Origin: Enoplolaimus lenunculus
Taxonomy: Eukaryota; Nematoda; Enoplea; Enoplida; Thoracostomopsidae
NCBI GenBank assembly: GCA_030248215.1
Contig: JASANG010004034.1
Coordinates: 153,171 to 217,170, forward strand
DNA length: 64,000 bases
Direction of reading: 5' to 3'
Of the stretch, positions 49,304 to 60,907 are shown piece after piece. The position numbers and the translations under genes were made by a program. Position 1 is the first letter of the stretch. Each line of letters begins with the position of its first letter. The notes under the pieces were generated by a model that made no database searches, was not told the DNA's origin, and saw only the letters and a list, made by a program, of their open reading frames with translations.

Positions 49304-50099
49304 GCAGTAATGAATAAGGTAAAATCGGGATAACTCGATAAATCTTGTGAGGCGAGCATTTGGTGTTTTAAGCGTGAAATAGTATTGAAACGGATAGAAT
49401 TGACTTGATTAAGTCATTTTTCATTCGGTTTGCTAAGTTTTGAGTATTTTTGACAAGGTTTTACTCGGCTGAAAATATCGAACTTACTAGTATAAGATTG
49501 ATTAACTCTGAAGGACTAAATAGTTGTTATAACTATTTGTAAACGTTCTAAAAAGTTTAGCCCAAGCTGGATTCAGCTTGGGCAGGGCAGATTTGCCCGG
49601 TTTTGCCCTAAAACTTATAAAAACTGCGGAAGATTTTCCCTAAAATTTTATAAAATTAGACAGCAATTGATGATGCATAGCTATAGTGTGTGTTGAATAA
49701 ATATCTTTTGAACGATTATCTGTGTAAAGTGGTTGGTTAGTTAGTTAGTTTTGTTGTTTACGTTTGGTGGTTTTAAAATTTGTGTATTATGTAGTGTTCT
49801 TGTGTGCGTGGTTAGTGTAAAATTTATATAGTGATAGTTTTGTCTAGCAAATGTTTAGTTTTGGCGGTATAATTCTGGACGAGAATGAGTTGTACATGTA
49901 TTGGTTTAGTTTGTGGAGTCGGTTTCTTTAAATTTTTGGGAGTTTTTAAAAGTGGTAAAACTTAGGAAAATAACTGGTCCGGGATCCGCGGACCAGTTAT
50001 GCAAAATAGTTATAAATCTAGAAGGGTGCGTTTAAATCTGTCCAGCAAAAAGGGATTGACTTTTGGTTGGTGAAAGTTTGCGATTTACTTTGTTAGTTT
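49304..50099. other. Intergenic with two perfect hairpins
   Basis: CCCAAGCTG / CAGCTTGGG with a 4-nt loop at 49561-49582, and AACTGGTCC / GGACCAGTT with a 9-nt loop at 49972-49998. No coding exon recognised. Confidence 0.5.
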
Positions 50100-51760
50100 T
50101 CGTTCTGTTTTCTGTATGACTTCAAATTTTGCAGTTGCACGGGCCGCCCGCTTGCGATCGCGGGAGGGTTGGTCCTGGGCAACTGGTATAGATTTTTGTG
50201 GTTGGACAGTTTGGCAACACCCGTGCTGGGCAGGTTTAAGCGCCGATCGGCCTGACCTGCCGCCGTTACCGATCCCTACGTTTTCAACACCGGAGATAAT
50301 AGTAAGTATATTTCGCGGTTTATTTGTGTGTAGAATCGATTGCCGGATTCGGAATCTGATAGGTTTTAACCCAATTGCATTCAGGTTTTTTTCATAATAT
50401 TTATGTGATATAATTTGTCTAGTTAACTTTTAAAAATGGCTCAAGATTCTATTCCAAAGAAACCGGTGCCGTCCTTTCAAACTCTGGGAGCGGATATACG
50501 CGCAACATGCTCAACATCTACAGATCTCAATCCTGATGCAGATGAATTTCGCCCCTCCAGCTCCGGTGTTCGGCAGGCGACCGCCCTGCCGGCACCGGTG
50601 CCTAAATCAGCGAGCGCACCTGGCGCGGAACGAGAAACTGAGGAGGTAATGGCTAGGTTTTTGTTATACTTTGTATGCGTTATTTTATTTTTCCGTCTTT
50701 TCTGCCACAAATGGCCTTCATTTTCGGTGCAGTTATATTTCTTTAATAAAGTGTTCACACAAAGCTGGCGTAGTTCCTGTAAGCCAATTCTAATTGCTTC
50801 CCCCATTAAATTTGTATCCGGTACACAACCCACATTTTTCGACTATTTACCCTGAATGCGAATTAGACACACACATAAGAGTTATAGGCGTATCTTGGGC
50901 TGATCTGCCCGTGGCGAGGTGGATAATCGCATAACTGGCGGGTAATGATTTCTTGTGTTTCTCCTAGTTAAAATGTTTGGTCGAGTAATTTTAGTTAACC
51001 CTAAGTTAGTATTGCGCGCTTAAGCCTAAGTTTAGTTAAAACTCTTTAGCTTAAGTTATTATTCCCTTTGGGACGGTGCGCGGCTCGCCGTCACGCAGCC
51101 GGACGGGTCCGCCAGGTATCCGGTCATCCACCTGGTGTCTAATGTGCAAGCCGCTATCGCGGCCTGTTTTATCGGCCCGGTTCCGTAGAAGCCCCCATCT
51201 TTGTCGTAGTAGTGATTCTTGGTTGTTTTGGTCCCGTGTAAGCCCACCGTAATAGCTGGGAGGTCCCGCCTTCATCTCTCAGGGTGGCAGTAAAAGGGCG
51301 TTTTATCGTAGCACCCCTCTCGTCGACGCGTCGCATCCTCCTACGGAACCGGACCCGCGGCTTTGCCGCCTAATAAAGGCGGCTAGGATTCGGCTGATCC
51401 ACTCATAGGGGTGTAACCAGTGAGTGTGATCACTCGGTGTTTGCGAGTGTCCGTCGGGGAGTCTGGCTGCCCTTTGCGCAACACCCGCTGGATGGAAACT
51501 CGTTGGCGGGATCCACGCTGGTGAGTTTCCTGAATGCGGGTGGGACGGCCACTCTTCGCCGGGTGCCCCGGCTCTGTTTGTTCACTCTTATCGTGTGCAC
51601 ACTGGACCCTATGGATTTCGCGATTACCTCTGAGGATGTCGACCCAGGATGTACCCACTCCGGACACGGGGAGACCTCTCGTCCTGGTTAAAAGGGAACA
51701 TCCAGTAAAGTTAAGGGAGCTGAGAGTGGGCAGCAATTCAATTTCCACCTTTATCTTTAC
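50100..51760. other. GC-rich island of unknown nature
   Basis: The base composition jumps well above the flanks, especially at 51050-51700. Two plus-strand frames look exon-like: 50116-50301, ending at a GTAAGT donor, and 50436-50645 (MAQDSIPKKPVPSF..., Pro/Ser/Ala-rich), ending at a GTAATG donor. I could not join them into a phase-consistent gene. It may be an unrecognised host gene, a non-coding RNA locus or a decayed mobile element. Confidence 0.35.
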
Positions 51761-52159
51761 AGCTCCCAGACAAACTTATAAAAATTTTCATTGTAGTCAT
51801 GACAAAGTGCATCGATTGGATAATTTAAGACGGAAAACTGTTTCTTACTCGACCGCCATGCTCCTATAGAGTTGGCTGAAGACGGTAAACGAGTTCCATT
51901 CGCGTGCTCTGGATCTTGGTTTTAATCGTACCGTCGTCTAGTGTTGCACAAATACCGCATCGCATACAATGGCTCACTTATGAACCATTTTTCTGTTTTG
52001 ATATTTGGTTGCTTCGACATAGTACTGAATTTTAATAGATGTACAAAACAATTCCACTAAAAACTATAACTTAACGCTTCAATTTACACAAAATTTTGTC
52101 CATGTGTGCTTCGCGTTTACACATGAGATTCAGTTGGGGGCCCATGTACTCATGAGGTT
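51761..52159. other. Intergenic, no gene seen
   Basis: AT-rich. A TTATCTTTACAG acceptor-like site lies just upstream (51753-51764), without a recognised exon behind it. Confidence 0.35.
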
Positions 52160-52400
52160 CATCAAAAAATCCGCGGATATAACCCGGGAAATTGGGATTT
52201 TGAGAAATTGTGATATTGCCCAGGAAATTGGGGATTTTGGGAAACTAGATTCTTCCGAAAAATTGCGATTTCAGGCGCTACCTTTTTTGTTCTGGATTTT
52301 GGGAAATATGGATATTACCCGAAAGACTGAGATTTTGGGAAAGTGGGCATATTACCCCGGAAATTCGGATATTATCCGTAAAAATATGACATTGGAAAAA
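52160..52400. repeat. Degenerate GGATATTACCCGGGAAATTGGG repeat array
   Basis: Imperfect units combining GATATTACCCG, GGAAATTGGG and ATTTTGGGAAA. Related sequence recurs at 53190-53325 (GGGATATTACCTG, GGGATATTGCCCGG). Confidence 0.7.
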
Positions 52401-53016
52401 TAAAATTTTAGTAACCCCAACTTTACGGGGGGGGGGGGTGAAATTGTCTGCTTGTACTAACTTAAACCGTAATTTTCGGTTACGTTGCGCATATATTTTA
52501 AATGATATATTGAGTTTTTTCGTTGAAAAATTGGGTTACTCTCCGGATACGAAATCCTGTCAACCCACCTGCTCGGAATGCACTGTTTGTGATATCATTT
52601 TTAATGCTTTACTGTTTATAAGGTATTTTGTAGACTTACAACTTCAATGTTTAATATAATTTCAACATATACGTAAATTGCATAATACGGGTTTTTGGGA
52701 GGCACACCACTTTTTAAATTAGGTTCTAAGGGGGCTGCCGCCCCCTGAGCCCCCCGAAATTTTAAGAGACCCCAAGCAGGATGGGGTGTGCGGCCCCCCA
52801 ATCCCCCTGCGCTAAGCGATTGTCAAAATTAAGCTGTAAAAACGCAGTCAAAAATTTTGCTCAAACAATGATTTGCTTTGTGTGAGGTTTGGGTGTCGAC
52901 AGCCCCCTGAAAACCCAGTTAAGGAAAATATTTTTATGCGAGCGAGTTTCTCAAATGTGGGGGAATAAAAAGTGCAAATTTGGCTACCCCCTACATTCGT
53001 CTGCCTATGGAACCGT
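52401..53016. other. Intergenic, GC-run patches, no gene seen
   Basis: A G-run at 52428-52438 and a GC-rich patch at 52728-52806 (GGGGGCTGCCGCCCCC and similar). No coding features recognised. Confidence 0.4.
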
Positions 53017-53344
53017 CAAGCCTACGCGCGAACCTAAGCCTACACCTCAACTTTAGCCTATAAGTTTACGCTAAAGCATAAGCTTAAACCTGAGTCTAAA
53101 CCTTAACATCTGAATAGCCTAAGCTTAAGTTTGAGACTAATGTCTAAGCCGGTCCCTGAACCTAAGACTCAGCCTTATCCGATTCTGATTTCTCCAGGAT
53201 ATTTGGATTTCACAAAGAAAATTGGGATATTACCTGTGATATTGCTATTTTGGAAGCTTGGGATATTGCCCGGGATATTAATATTTTTGAAAATTGGAAT
53301 ATTAGTCGGGAAATTATTAGAATGACCTGTTCTATATATGGGCC
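53017..53344. mobile_element. Telomere-like tract plus one TIR end (copy 4)
   Basis: A GCCTAA-type tract (53017-53176, the reverse complement of TTAGGC) is followed by GATATT repeats. It ends GACCTGTTCTATATATGGGCC, the recognisable right end of the telomere-like TIR family. The left end was not recognised. Confidence 0.6.
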
Positions 53345-54355
53345 TTGGGGTGGAGGCTTCTGAGTTAATTTCAGGTAGCAAGCGGGTGTTCAGCCAGCTT
53401 CGGATTGCTTACTAAAAATTTTTGTATCCGCCACACAGCAGTGAGCGTATGCTCATTCTGCATTATGCAGTGACACCTGTTGGTGGTCAAATGTTTACCG
53501 ACTGCCAAGTTGAGCCAGTTTAAAAATATCGACTCTACTACGTTGGAAGATGTAACAGTTGGATCTTCGAGCTTGGCAAACGCGGACTCGAGCTCTCCAA
53601 GCTCCACGCTAACTATGCCGCTGGCAACCCATAATTTGAATTAAGTTGTAGAAATGAGAAAGCTATGCCTACATAAACCACACCTCGTGTATCTATTTTT
53701 GAGTACACACAAAAAAGTATTTCTGAATTTATTCAGAAAAGTGTTTTCTGTGGCAAATCTGAAAAGTTTTGCTGATATTTAAGACAATTTTTCTAAACAT
53801 AACTGGAAAACGTTAATTTTCAGACTTTATTTCAAAACGTTTTTTGAAAACATTTCTGTTATAACAGAAATACTTTTCAAGTGCACCTTGCTAATCATAT
53901 TTCTCAAATGTAAGAAACTTTTTCTTAAATATCAAATATTATTTTGAGTGTAGTACAATTTAAATAAGGAGCGTGAAAACTATATAATGATGGAAAGTCC
54001 TGATGCTACACCGGACCGGAATTTTACCAATCCTTCGTGAACCGCATGTACAACTTCCAAAAAGTTAATACAACGTAGTTTCTTTCAGGTTTTCGCTACA
54101 TATTAGGTTCAAGAAACTACACATACAAGCCGGTAGATATCCAAGTTGCTAAAGAGACAAAAAAGCTAACTGGAACATTCGGACATATTTACATAATTTA
54201 GAAGTAGGGCTAATACGTTCCATGAGAATCAAACTTGTTATCAAGACGTTAAGACATCCATGTCTCAACATTGGCAACGAGCCTGGCATATACTTAGTAT
54301 TAAATTAGCCAAGAAATAAATCCAGAGGTGGTGGCTTTTTCAATTTCTCCCACAT
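53345..54355. other. Intergenic, no gene seen
   Basis: A possible small inverted-repeat element at about 53705-53885 has AAAAGTATTTCTG and CAGAAATACTTTT at its ends. No supportable exon. Confidence 0.4.
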
Positions 54356-54476
54356 GCTTAGGCTTAGACTAAGCCATACGCTTTAGGCATAGGATTCCGA
54401 AATAGCGTACCTAAACCTAAGCCCAAACCTTCTGCCTTAACACTTAACGAACTGCAAACCTAAGCCTAATAGCCTT
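54356..54476. repeat. Telomere-like tract in both orientations
   Basis: CATGCTTAGGCTTAGACTAA on the left and CTAAACCTAAGCCC and AAACCTAAGCCTAATAGCC on the right. The block is TTAGGC-like in one half and GCCTAA-like in the other, an inverted arrangement. Confidence 0.65.
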
Positions 54477-54535
54477 AAACGTGAGTGTTAAAAGTGTTCA
54501 AGAGCCGAAGGAGAGTTTGCGCTGTAATTTCCTTC

Positions 54536-54708
54536 CAATGGCGGATCCATGGGGGGCCATCCCGGCAGTGGCCTCCCCAACAGCATCTCGACGAAAATTC
54601 TATAGCAATTTTGTGACAATAGTTCGTGGTTTGCGTATGGGTCAAAAGTAAGTTTATTACCTGTGAAATTTTGCCCCCCCCCATTTTGAGATTTTGGATC
54701 CGCCACTG
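54536..54708. mobile_element. hAT-type MITE with exact 8-bp TSD
   Basis: Starts CAATGGCGGATCCATGGG and ends TTGGATCCGCCACTG, flanked by exact TTTCCTTC duplications at 54528-54535 and 54709-54716. It is 173 bp, non-autonomous. Confidence 0.9.
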
Positions 54709-54716
54709 TTTCCTTC

Positions 54717-55584
54717 ATATTTACAGCGGCGACATATTTCTTTTTGTAATTTAAGGGTCATCGCTATACCAAACGTACCTTAATGGTACTAAAAGGTTTC
54801 GTTCGTTCCACTCATATTTCGCTCGCATACCTGTAGCATATTCGAAATTAGCTTGGAATTCGGTGACTGTCACAGACCAAAAACAGCAGAAAACCTTGAG
54901 CGTCTTCTAAAAGTAACTTTTACCGTTAACAGCATTTTGTGTTGAGCTTTAATAAGCCTTACTTGAGATGCAAACTGTGATTTTTTGCGTTTTCTCTGGC
55001 CAGACATTATTGGAAGTACACAAACGCTTTATGCTAGATTAGCTGAAAAATTTTGTTTGACATTTGTTCTAGTTGTTTTTCAAATATTTTCAATTATATA
55101 TACCTTGTTTTAGTAGACAAGCGTACTTTAAGTATATTTCTCACTTAACGTAGTGAGCGTACAATTCACATAGGCCACATTTTTAGTACACTACTTCGTA
55201 CAATTGAAGTTTCGCGCTTTCATTAACGTTGTTTTGCACAGATAACTAAATACTTTCTAAGCCATACAATAAATAATCGTGCGGCTAAGCTTTGTTGAAA
55301 AAACACGCAGCACAACTCAGTTACGTCAAACTGGTAGATTTTAATTAAATTTCAAAATTTTTAAAAATAGGCTTGGCTTAGGCTTAAACTTAGATTGCGT
55401 AAAAATACGCTTGCCTAATCGTAGTCCTAAAAGCGTTGGCTACGCCTTTATTGAAGCCTGAGCCGCAGCCTTTCGTCAATTGGCAATACATTTGGTATGT
55501 TACAATTCTGGTGTGCTCTCAGTGTAAAATTTTACTTTAAGGGTTTCAACATATCTGATAAACTCATAACTACGATCCAGTATA
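54717..55584. other. Upstream region of the four-helix/poly-Q gene
   Basis: AT-rich, with a degenerate TTAGGC-like tract at 55368-55470 (GGCTTGGCTTAGGCTTAAAC). No TATA or other core promoter element can be assigned with confidence. Confidence 0.4.
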
Positions 55585-56380
55585 ATGCCTAACGATGAAA
55601 CGTTAAAGCTATTACGATGGCGTATACGAACGCTTACAGTAACTGGAGTGTTGGCGTCGTGTCAAGGTTTAGTGTGTATTGTTTCGCTTGGTCAGCATAT
55701 TTATTCACTTATGCATTATGGATCAATATTTAAATGTACTTATGACGAGCAAGCAATTATTGGAGACAATGTGCCTTTGTATTTACAAGCTGATTATGTT
55801 ATCTATGACTATGGTCTTTTTCATGAACTTTGGAATATTAGCGAATGCATTGCGAATTATCTTGACGGCGGGTATATGCGTTGCGCTTGGTGTGTAGGAT
55901 ATTTAGTATCATTTGGTGCATTATTGGTGACAGCGAGCGCGAATGGCGGTTTCTGCAACTTACGTTCAAGACCAGTGGTCCATGCGTCGTTGGCAGTTGA
56001 ACTGTATTCGTCTAAAAGCCCCTATGGGAGCCGGAAATGCTTAGGATGTTGTGGTACGTTTGCCAGGTCGCCATATTGGTTGTACCCGATGCTAACAATG
56101 CAATCAACGTATTGTATTTGTATACTAATTTTAACGTTTTCAGCTTTGCCGAAACTTTTACGCATTTTATTTGCATCTGTGGGCGAATTGAGTACGTTTA
56201 TGTTAATGATGGCGTTTATCATTGGCGCAGGTATTAATTATTTTTTAAATTATGTTGCGTGGCATTATTATTGGCACCTTGAAGCGGTTCATCGTAAACG
56301 ACGTCGCGGGCAACAGTATGTTGACTCAAAAAGTAATGGATGCTTAGTTTCATCTAATGTCGACTGTAATAATAATAGCG

Positions 56381-56426
<46 letters not shown>

Positions 56427-57522
56427 CGTTAATGACAATTCAAATAATTTTTATAATAAGATAAACGAAAATAAAATTAATAACCAAGTGACATATTACA
56501 GTAACGCATTCGATGATACTATTTATCCGCTGAATGCTGCAATTGTTAACAGCAATAAAGATGCGTCGGATATCGCCAGTGTGCACTATATAAACGATGT
56601 TCAGTTGGATGCAGAATTGCAAAATGCAAAACAAAATTATTTCACAGTTCCTACTATTGATGTTACACCAGCGTTATCGCGTGATGCCGGAAATTGTAAT
56701 CGAATAAAGAACTCAAGTCAAGTAGGTTGGATCTGTAGAGCTGTAATTTTGAGGTTCCAAAGAAGTTCAGCTTCACAGAAAAACTTTGGCTTGTCCTGTA
56801 AAGTCTTGAACCCGGTTCTAAATTATTCGAATTTTTTATTGTTTTTCTTCTGAAATTTATTAATGTAATTCCAATACGTTGGGTTCGCTGCTGGATTTTC
56901 GGTAGGGGTGGGAAACCTTCATACCTACTTTTTTTCTAAGTAGAAAAATATATAAAAATTTTTTTTACGAAGATTGTTAATTTTAGACCAAGGAAATAAA
57001 ATCATAATTGTGCCGCCAACATATACACTAAAATATACATGTACACTTTGGAAATTTTTATTTTAAAGGAATCCGGCGACAGCGACCTACAACTATATCA
57101 ATTTGCTATAAATTCTGGCAAGAAATTACCTTTTGATAACTCGCGTTCGGAAAAATGTTCTATTTACTCAATTGACTCGGCTGAATATAACGACAACAAG
57201 CAAAGGATAACACCGTACAGACATATACCAACATACAGCTCCAACGACAAACCATTGAATTATGCAGATACTAATGCGAACAAAATTGATGAAAATTACC
57301 TCAGCCCTAGTTGGTGCTCCAGGTATTTGCCAGAGCGCAATATACATAATACCGGTAAAGCTGCGAATCAAGGCGATGCCAATGTTGTAAATACCGTGCA
57401 ACAACACGAACAACAACTTCAACAACAACACCTTCAACACCCCCACCCCCACAAGCAACAACAACACCAGCAACAACAGCAGGAAGAACAGCGACAAGAA
57501 CAGGAACAAGAACAGCAACAGC

Positions 57523-57586
<64 letters not shown>

Positions 57587-57936
57587 CCAACAACAACAAC
57601 AAAAACAAAAACAACAACATCAACAACCACAAATTCAGCAAGAACGCTTTCACCAACGGCGGCAACGCAAACAACAGCAGCAACAACATTTTCACCATCA
57701 CAAAAACCAACGCAATAAACAAAATGAATGGCGAAGCGCATTTTTGAAACAAGGCAGCCCCATTGAACGAGTCAAATTTAATCCCATAAGACACTGGCAA
57801 TGGAAAGAACCGAAAGCATGCGTAGAAAATAAGTTACAAAAGCTTCCAAAATCGCAGACATTATCAAGACAAGAACAACAACATCAACAACAACATCATC
57901 AACATCATAATCAACAACAACAACAGCAGCAGCAGC

Positions 57937-57986
<50 letters not shown>

Positions 57987-58045
57987 CCACAACAACAACA
58001 ACACCAACATCAGCAACAGCAACAACAACAGCAGCAGCAACAACT

Positions 58046-58085
<40 letters not shown>

Positions 58086-58557
58086 CCGCAACAAGAAAGG
58101 CTGCGACAACGACGACGGCAGGAGCGAAAGGAATTGGAACAAGAGCTACAGCAAGATCAACATCAACCAATACGCCAACATTTCAAAAAGCATCACCAAA
58201 TACGTAATCAAAAGCAACATAATGTGGAACTACCGGAACAATTTCAAAATTATCATCATCAGCAAGAACAACTGCTACTACCACAACAACAACCACAACA
58301 ACAACCACTACAACAGCAACAACCACCACAGCGTCAGTATGAACAACAAACGCAACTACAATCGTTTCACCAAATATCGTTTAAACCGCAACATTTTCGT
58401 CGCAATTGGAACAGACACAACCGTCTTTATATCGCCAAGCAAAAAGTTGAACTGAACAAGCACCAACATCAGCATCAGCAATTGGAACAATTGGACGACC
58501 TACCGGAACCCATTTTTTCAATGACGCATCAGGAAATGCAACAGCAGCAGCAGCAGC

Positions 58558-58627
<70 letters not shown>

Positions 58628-58662
58628 TCATCATCATCATCATCATCATCATCAACAACAGC

Positions 58663-58708
<46 letters not shown>

Positions 58709-59177
58709 GCATCATCATCATCATCAACAACAACAACAACAACAGCAGCAGCAGCAACAACAACAACAACAACAGAAACGACAACAAGAACAGCATCATA
58801 TGTACAGTGACTGCCTACCTAAAAGCTATAGACTGGCAAGAGCATCTAATCAATTTTCACATTGTTTCTATGAAATTGATGAAGATCGGCACTTGAAAAG
58901 TGAGCAACTTCATAGTGACCAAAACAACAACGTAACAACATATTACCATGAGAACTCTAGAGACAGTAGATATAACAACAATAATAGCGATAGCGCATGT
59001 GAAGGCAAGTCTACGTACAAAAATATTGACAACAAAGACAGTGTCCAACTTGATCGTAGTCAACATTATTCATCAGAACCATTGTTTTGGTGTGATTTTC
59101 AAAATAATTCGCTGTCGCCAACAGTGCATTACAAACGCGACACTGTTCGAAAGTATACCGAGAATGTCAAAAAATAA
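55585..59177 (+). CDS. Four-transmembrane protein with poly-Asn and long Gln/His-rich C-terminal region, 2 exons, about 1081 aa
   Basis: Exon 1 is 55585-56721 and exon 2 57069-59177, joined across a 347-bp GT-AG intron in phase 0 (CAA|GTAGGT ... TTTAAAG|GAA). Without splicing, exon 1 reads on to a stop at 56853. Residues 1-240 hold four hydrophobic helices (about 17-41, 98-117, 167-188, 203-228) and Cys-rich loops, then a basic HRKRRRG stretch. This suggests a tetraspan membrane protein with a cytoplasmic tail. The tail has 14 Asn near 265-280, then a 700-residue part dominated by Gln (CAA/CAG) tracts, for example 29 Gln at 58539-58625 followed by 9 His at 58626-58652. Non-repetitive stretches at both ends of exon 2 keep the frame open with varied residues, which supports coding. 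I recognise no family. The splice model is inferred, and the membrane part and Gln-rich part could be separate genes. Confidence 0.75.
57505..58790 (+). repeat. (CAA/CAG)n and (CAT)n microsatellites within exon 2
   Basis: Tracts of CAA with scattered CAG at about 57505-57588, 57910-57990, 58010-58085, 58539-58625, 58653-58709 and 58725-58775, with CAT runs at 58626-58652 (9) and 58710-58724 (5). They keep the plus frame throughout. The Val- and Leu-rich frames on the other strand are only their complement. Confidence 0.93.
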
Positions 59178-60703
59178 TATTTTTTGAGAAACATATCCTC
59201 CTTGAGGAAAACTTAAAGGATAGTATCATGGTTCATTTTCTACAAATACAATTGAAATATACGCAAAGATGCCGTGGTGTAAGGATTTCTACCCCACCCA
59301 GTCTCAGTGCGAAATTTAGTAGGCATCTCCATTGATTATGCGTAATCAGTAAAGAAGCATGTACCAAAGCTGTATGAAAAATCATTAATATTGTTCAATA
59401 TTGCATACCAGGGTGAAACCGGATATCTGTTTCCGTTTTCGGTAAAAATCAGTATCCGTTTCCGTTTCTGTTTCCGATATAGAAATACCAGAAATTCGTC
59501 TATTTTTACGTTCAAAATTAGTTATAAGTTACAAAATTTCTCGCAATTTTTATTAATACAGATGTGCTGCAATTTTCCGAATTGAGACAAAAATTACGAT
59601 ATTTATCCATAATCTCAAAAATTTCGGTACGTCCGCCATTTTATTTTGAAAATTTTAGCAAGGCCGGTGACCGTTTACACGTCTCAACTGTGTTGGCAGA
59701 AAAATAAAACGTATTTGAAATTTATATGCTGTAGTGACCCGAATACGAGGTGGGGGGGGGGAACTTGCAGAGCTGTGATTTTTAATGAATTATTTGCAAC
59801 TGCATGCTTTTGTAAGGAATTTTCGACAAAACTTGCAAGTTCAAGTTGCAGCTGCAAGTTCTCGCAGTAAAAACTTGCACGTGTGCATAGAGCTTCATTG
59901 TACAATTTTTCTAATGAACACAATTCAAGTGCAATTTACGAACAACAAAATAATATTTTTTATTGTTTGCAACATCACAATCTTTACACATAATTTGCAG
60001 CCTTGAAATTTAAAAGTTAATATCTTAAAATATGCGCGTGCGAGTCGTGAGTGGCGTGCGAAACACTTATTTAGTCTCATGCTAAATGTAATCGTCCGAA
60101 AAACTTTAATTTATCACATAGGTGCAGCATATCTTAACACAAACCTATATTATAAAACTTACATGGTAATAATTCAGCATATAATCGCAAATGTAGAATT
60201 TTAAACAATTCGACGGTTCAAAGGCACAAGAAAATCATGAACAATGCTTAAAGAGTTGCACGTGATTGGGCATCATGGGCGTCCCCAAGTGGAAGCATTT
60301 AGGGCCACCGACACGCAAATTTGGCTGGTGCCCCCCAAATCGACTTGGTTTAAAAGTAAACAATGTTGAATTGCAGTTGTAGGGTCCCCAAAAATTATTC
60401 GCCCCCCAAACATAATTTTTGCGGACGCCTCTGGCATGCGCCAAGGTGTATTCCCAAAATTATTTTTTATCCAAACTTTACCCAAAATCTAAAAAATTTG
60501 AAAACTGTGGCGAAACGTAAACTAGATGCGAAATTTTTCTTGCAAACAGAATGTCACCCCATGCGCAAACTTGTGGCATCAGATATAGGAATGGGAGTTT
60601 AATATGAAGACAAAATTTATTGAACACAACTTTCACAGTTAACAAAAATCAGCAAAAACAAAATAAACGTATGCTTGAAAATTTAATAGCTTTCTTTCAA
60701 GTT
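59178..60703. other. Intergenic, MITE fragments, no gene seen
   Basis: From 59409 there is a hAT-like left end (CAGGGTGAAACCGGATATCT) related to 18509. A lone CTGTAGTGACCCGAATACGA end lies at 59729. GCAAGTT/GCAGCTGC repeat sequence is at 59765-59880. A GC-patchy block at 60270-60440 has GGGCGTCC and GGACGCC at its ends and may be another MITE. No coding exon. Confidence 0.5.
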
Positions 60704-60907
60704 CGGGCCAATTTAAAGAACAGGGGCGGAACAGTATTTAAGTTTATTCCTAAGCCTAAGCCTAAGCCTAAGCATACGAATGAGTTTATTCTTAAGTTTA
60801 AGCCTAACCCTAAGCCTATTAGCCAAGCAAAAAATAGTTTAAAGCTTAAGCTCATTCTATTCTAGTCCCACAGAAAAACGTTCCGCCCCTGATCTTTACA
60901 CGGGCCC
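60704..60907. mobile_element. TIR element with exact TTAGGC-type core (copy 5, best preserved)
   Basis: The left end TCGGGCCAATTTAAAGAACA and the inverted right end TGGGCCCGTGTAAAGATCA both lead into CAGGGGCGGAAC. The core has four consecutive exact GCCTAA hexamers near 60755, the complement of the nematode telomere repeat TTAGGC, then TTTAAGCCTAACCCTAAGCC. No coding capacity. Confidence 0.85.

Noticed and set aside
57168-58799. Minus-strand Leu- and Val-rich frames
   Set aside because: They are the complement of the CAA/CAG/CAT repeats in the Gln-rich exon.
60270-60440. A further hAT-like MITE
   Set aside because: The ends GGGCGTCC and GGACGCC are inverted copies, but the flanking 8-mers do not match and the boundaries are unclear, so it is only mentioned in the intergenic entry.
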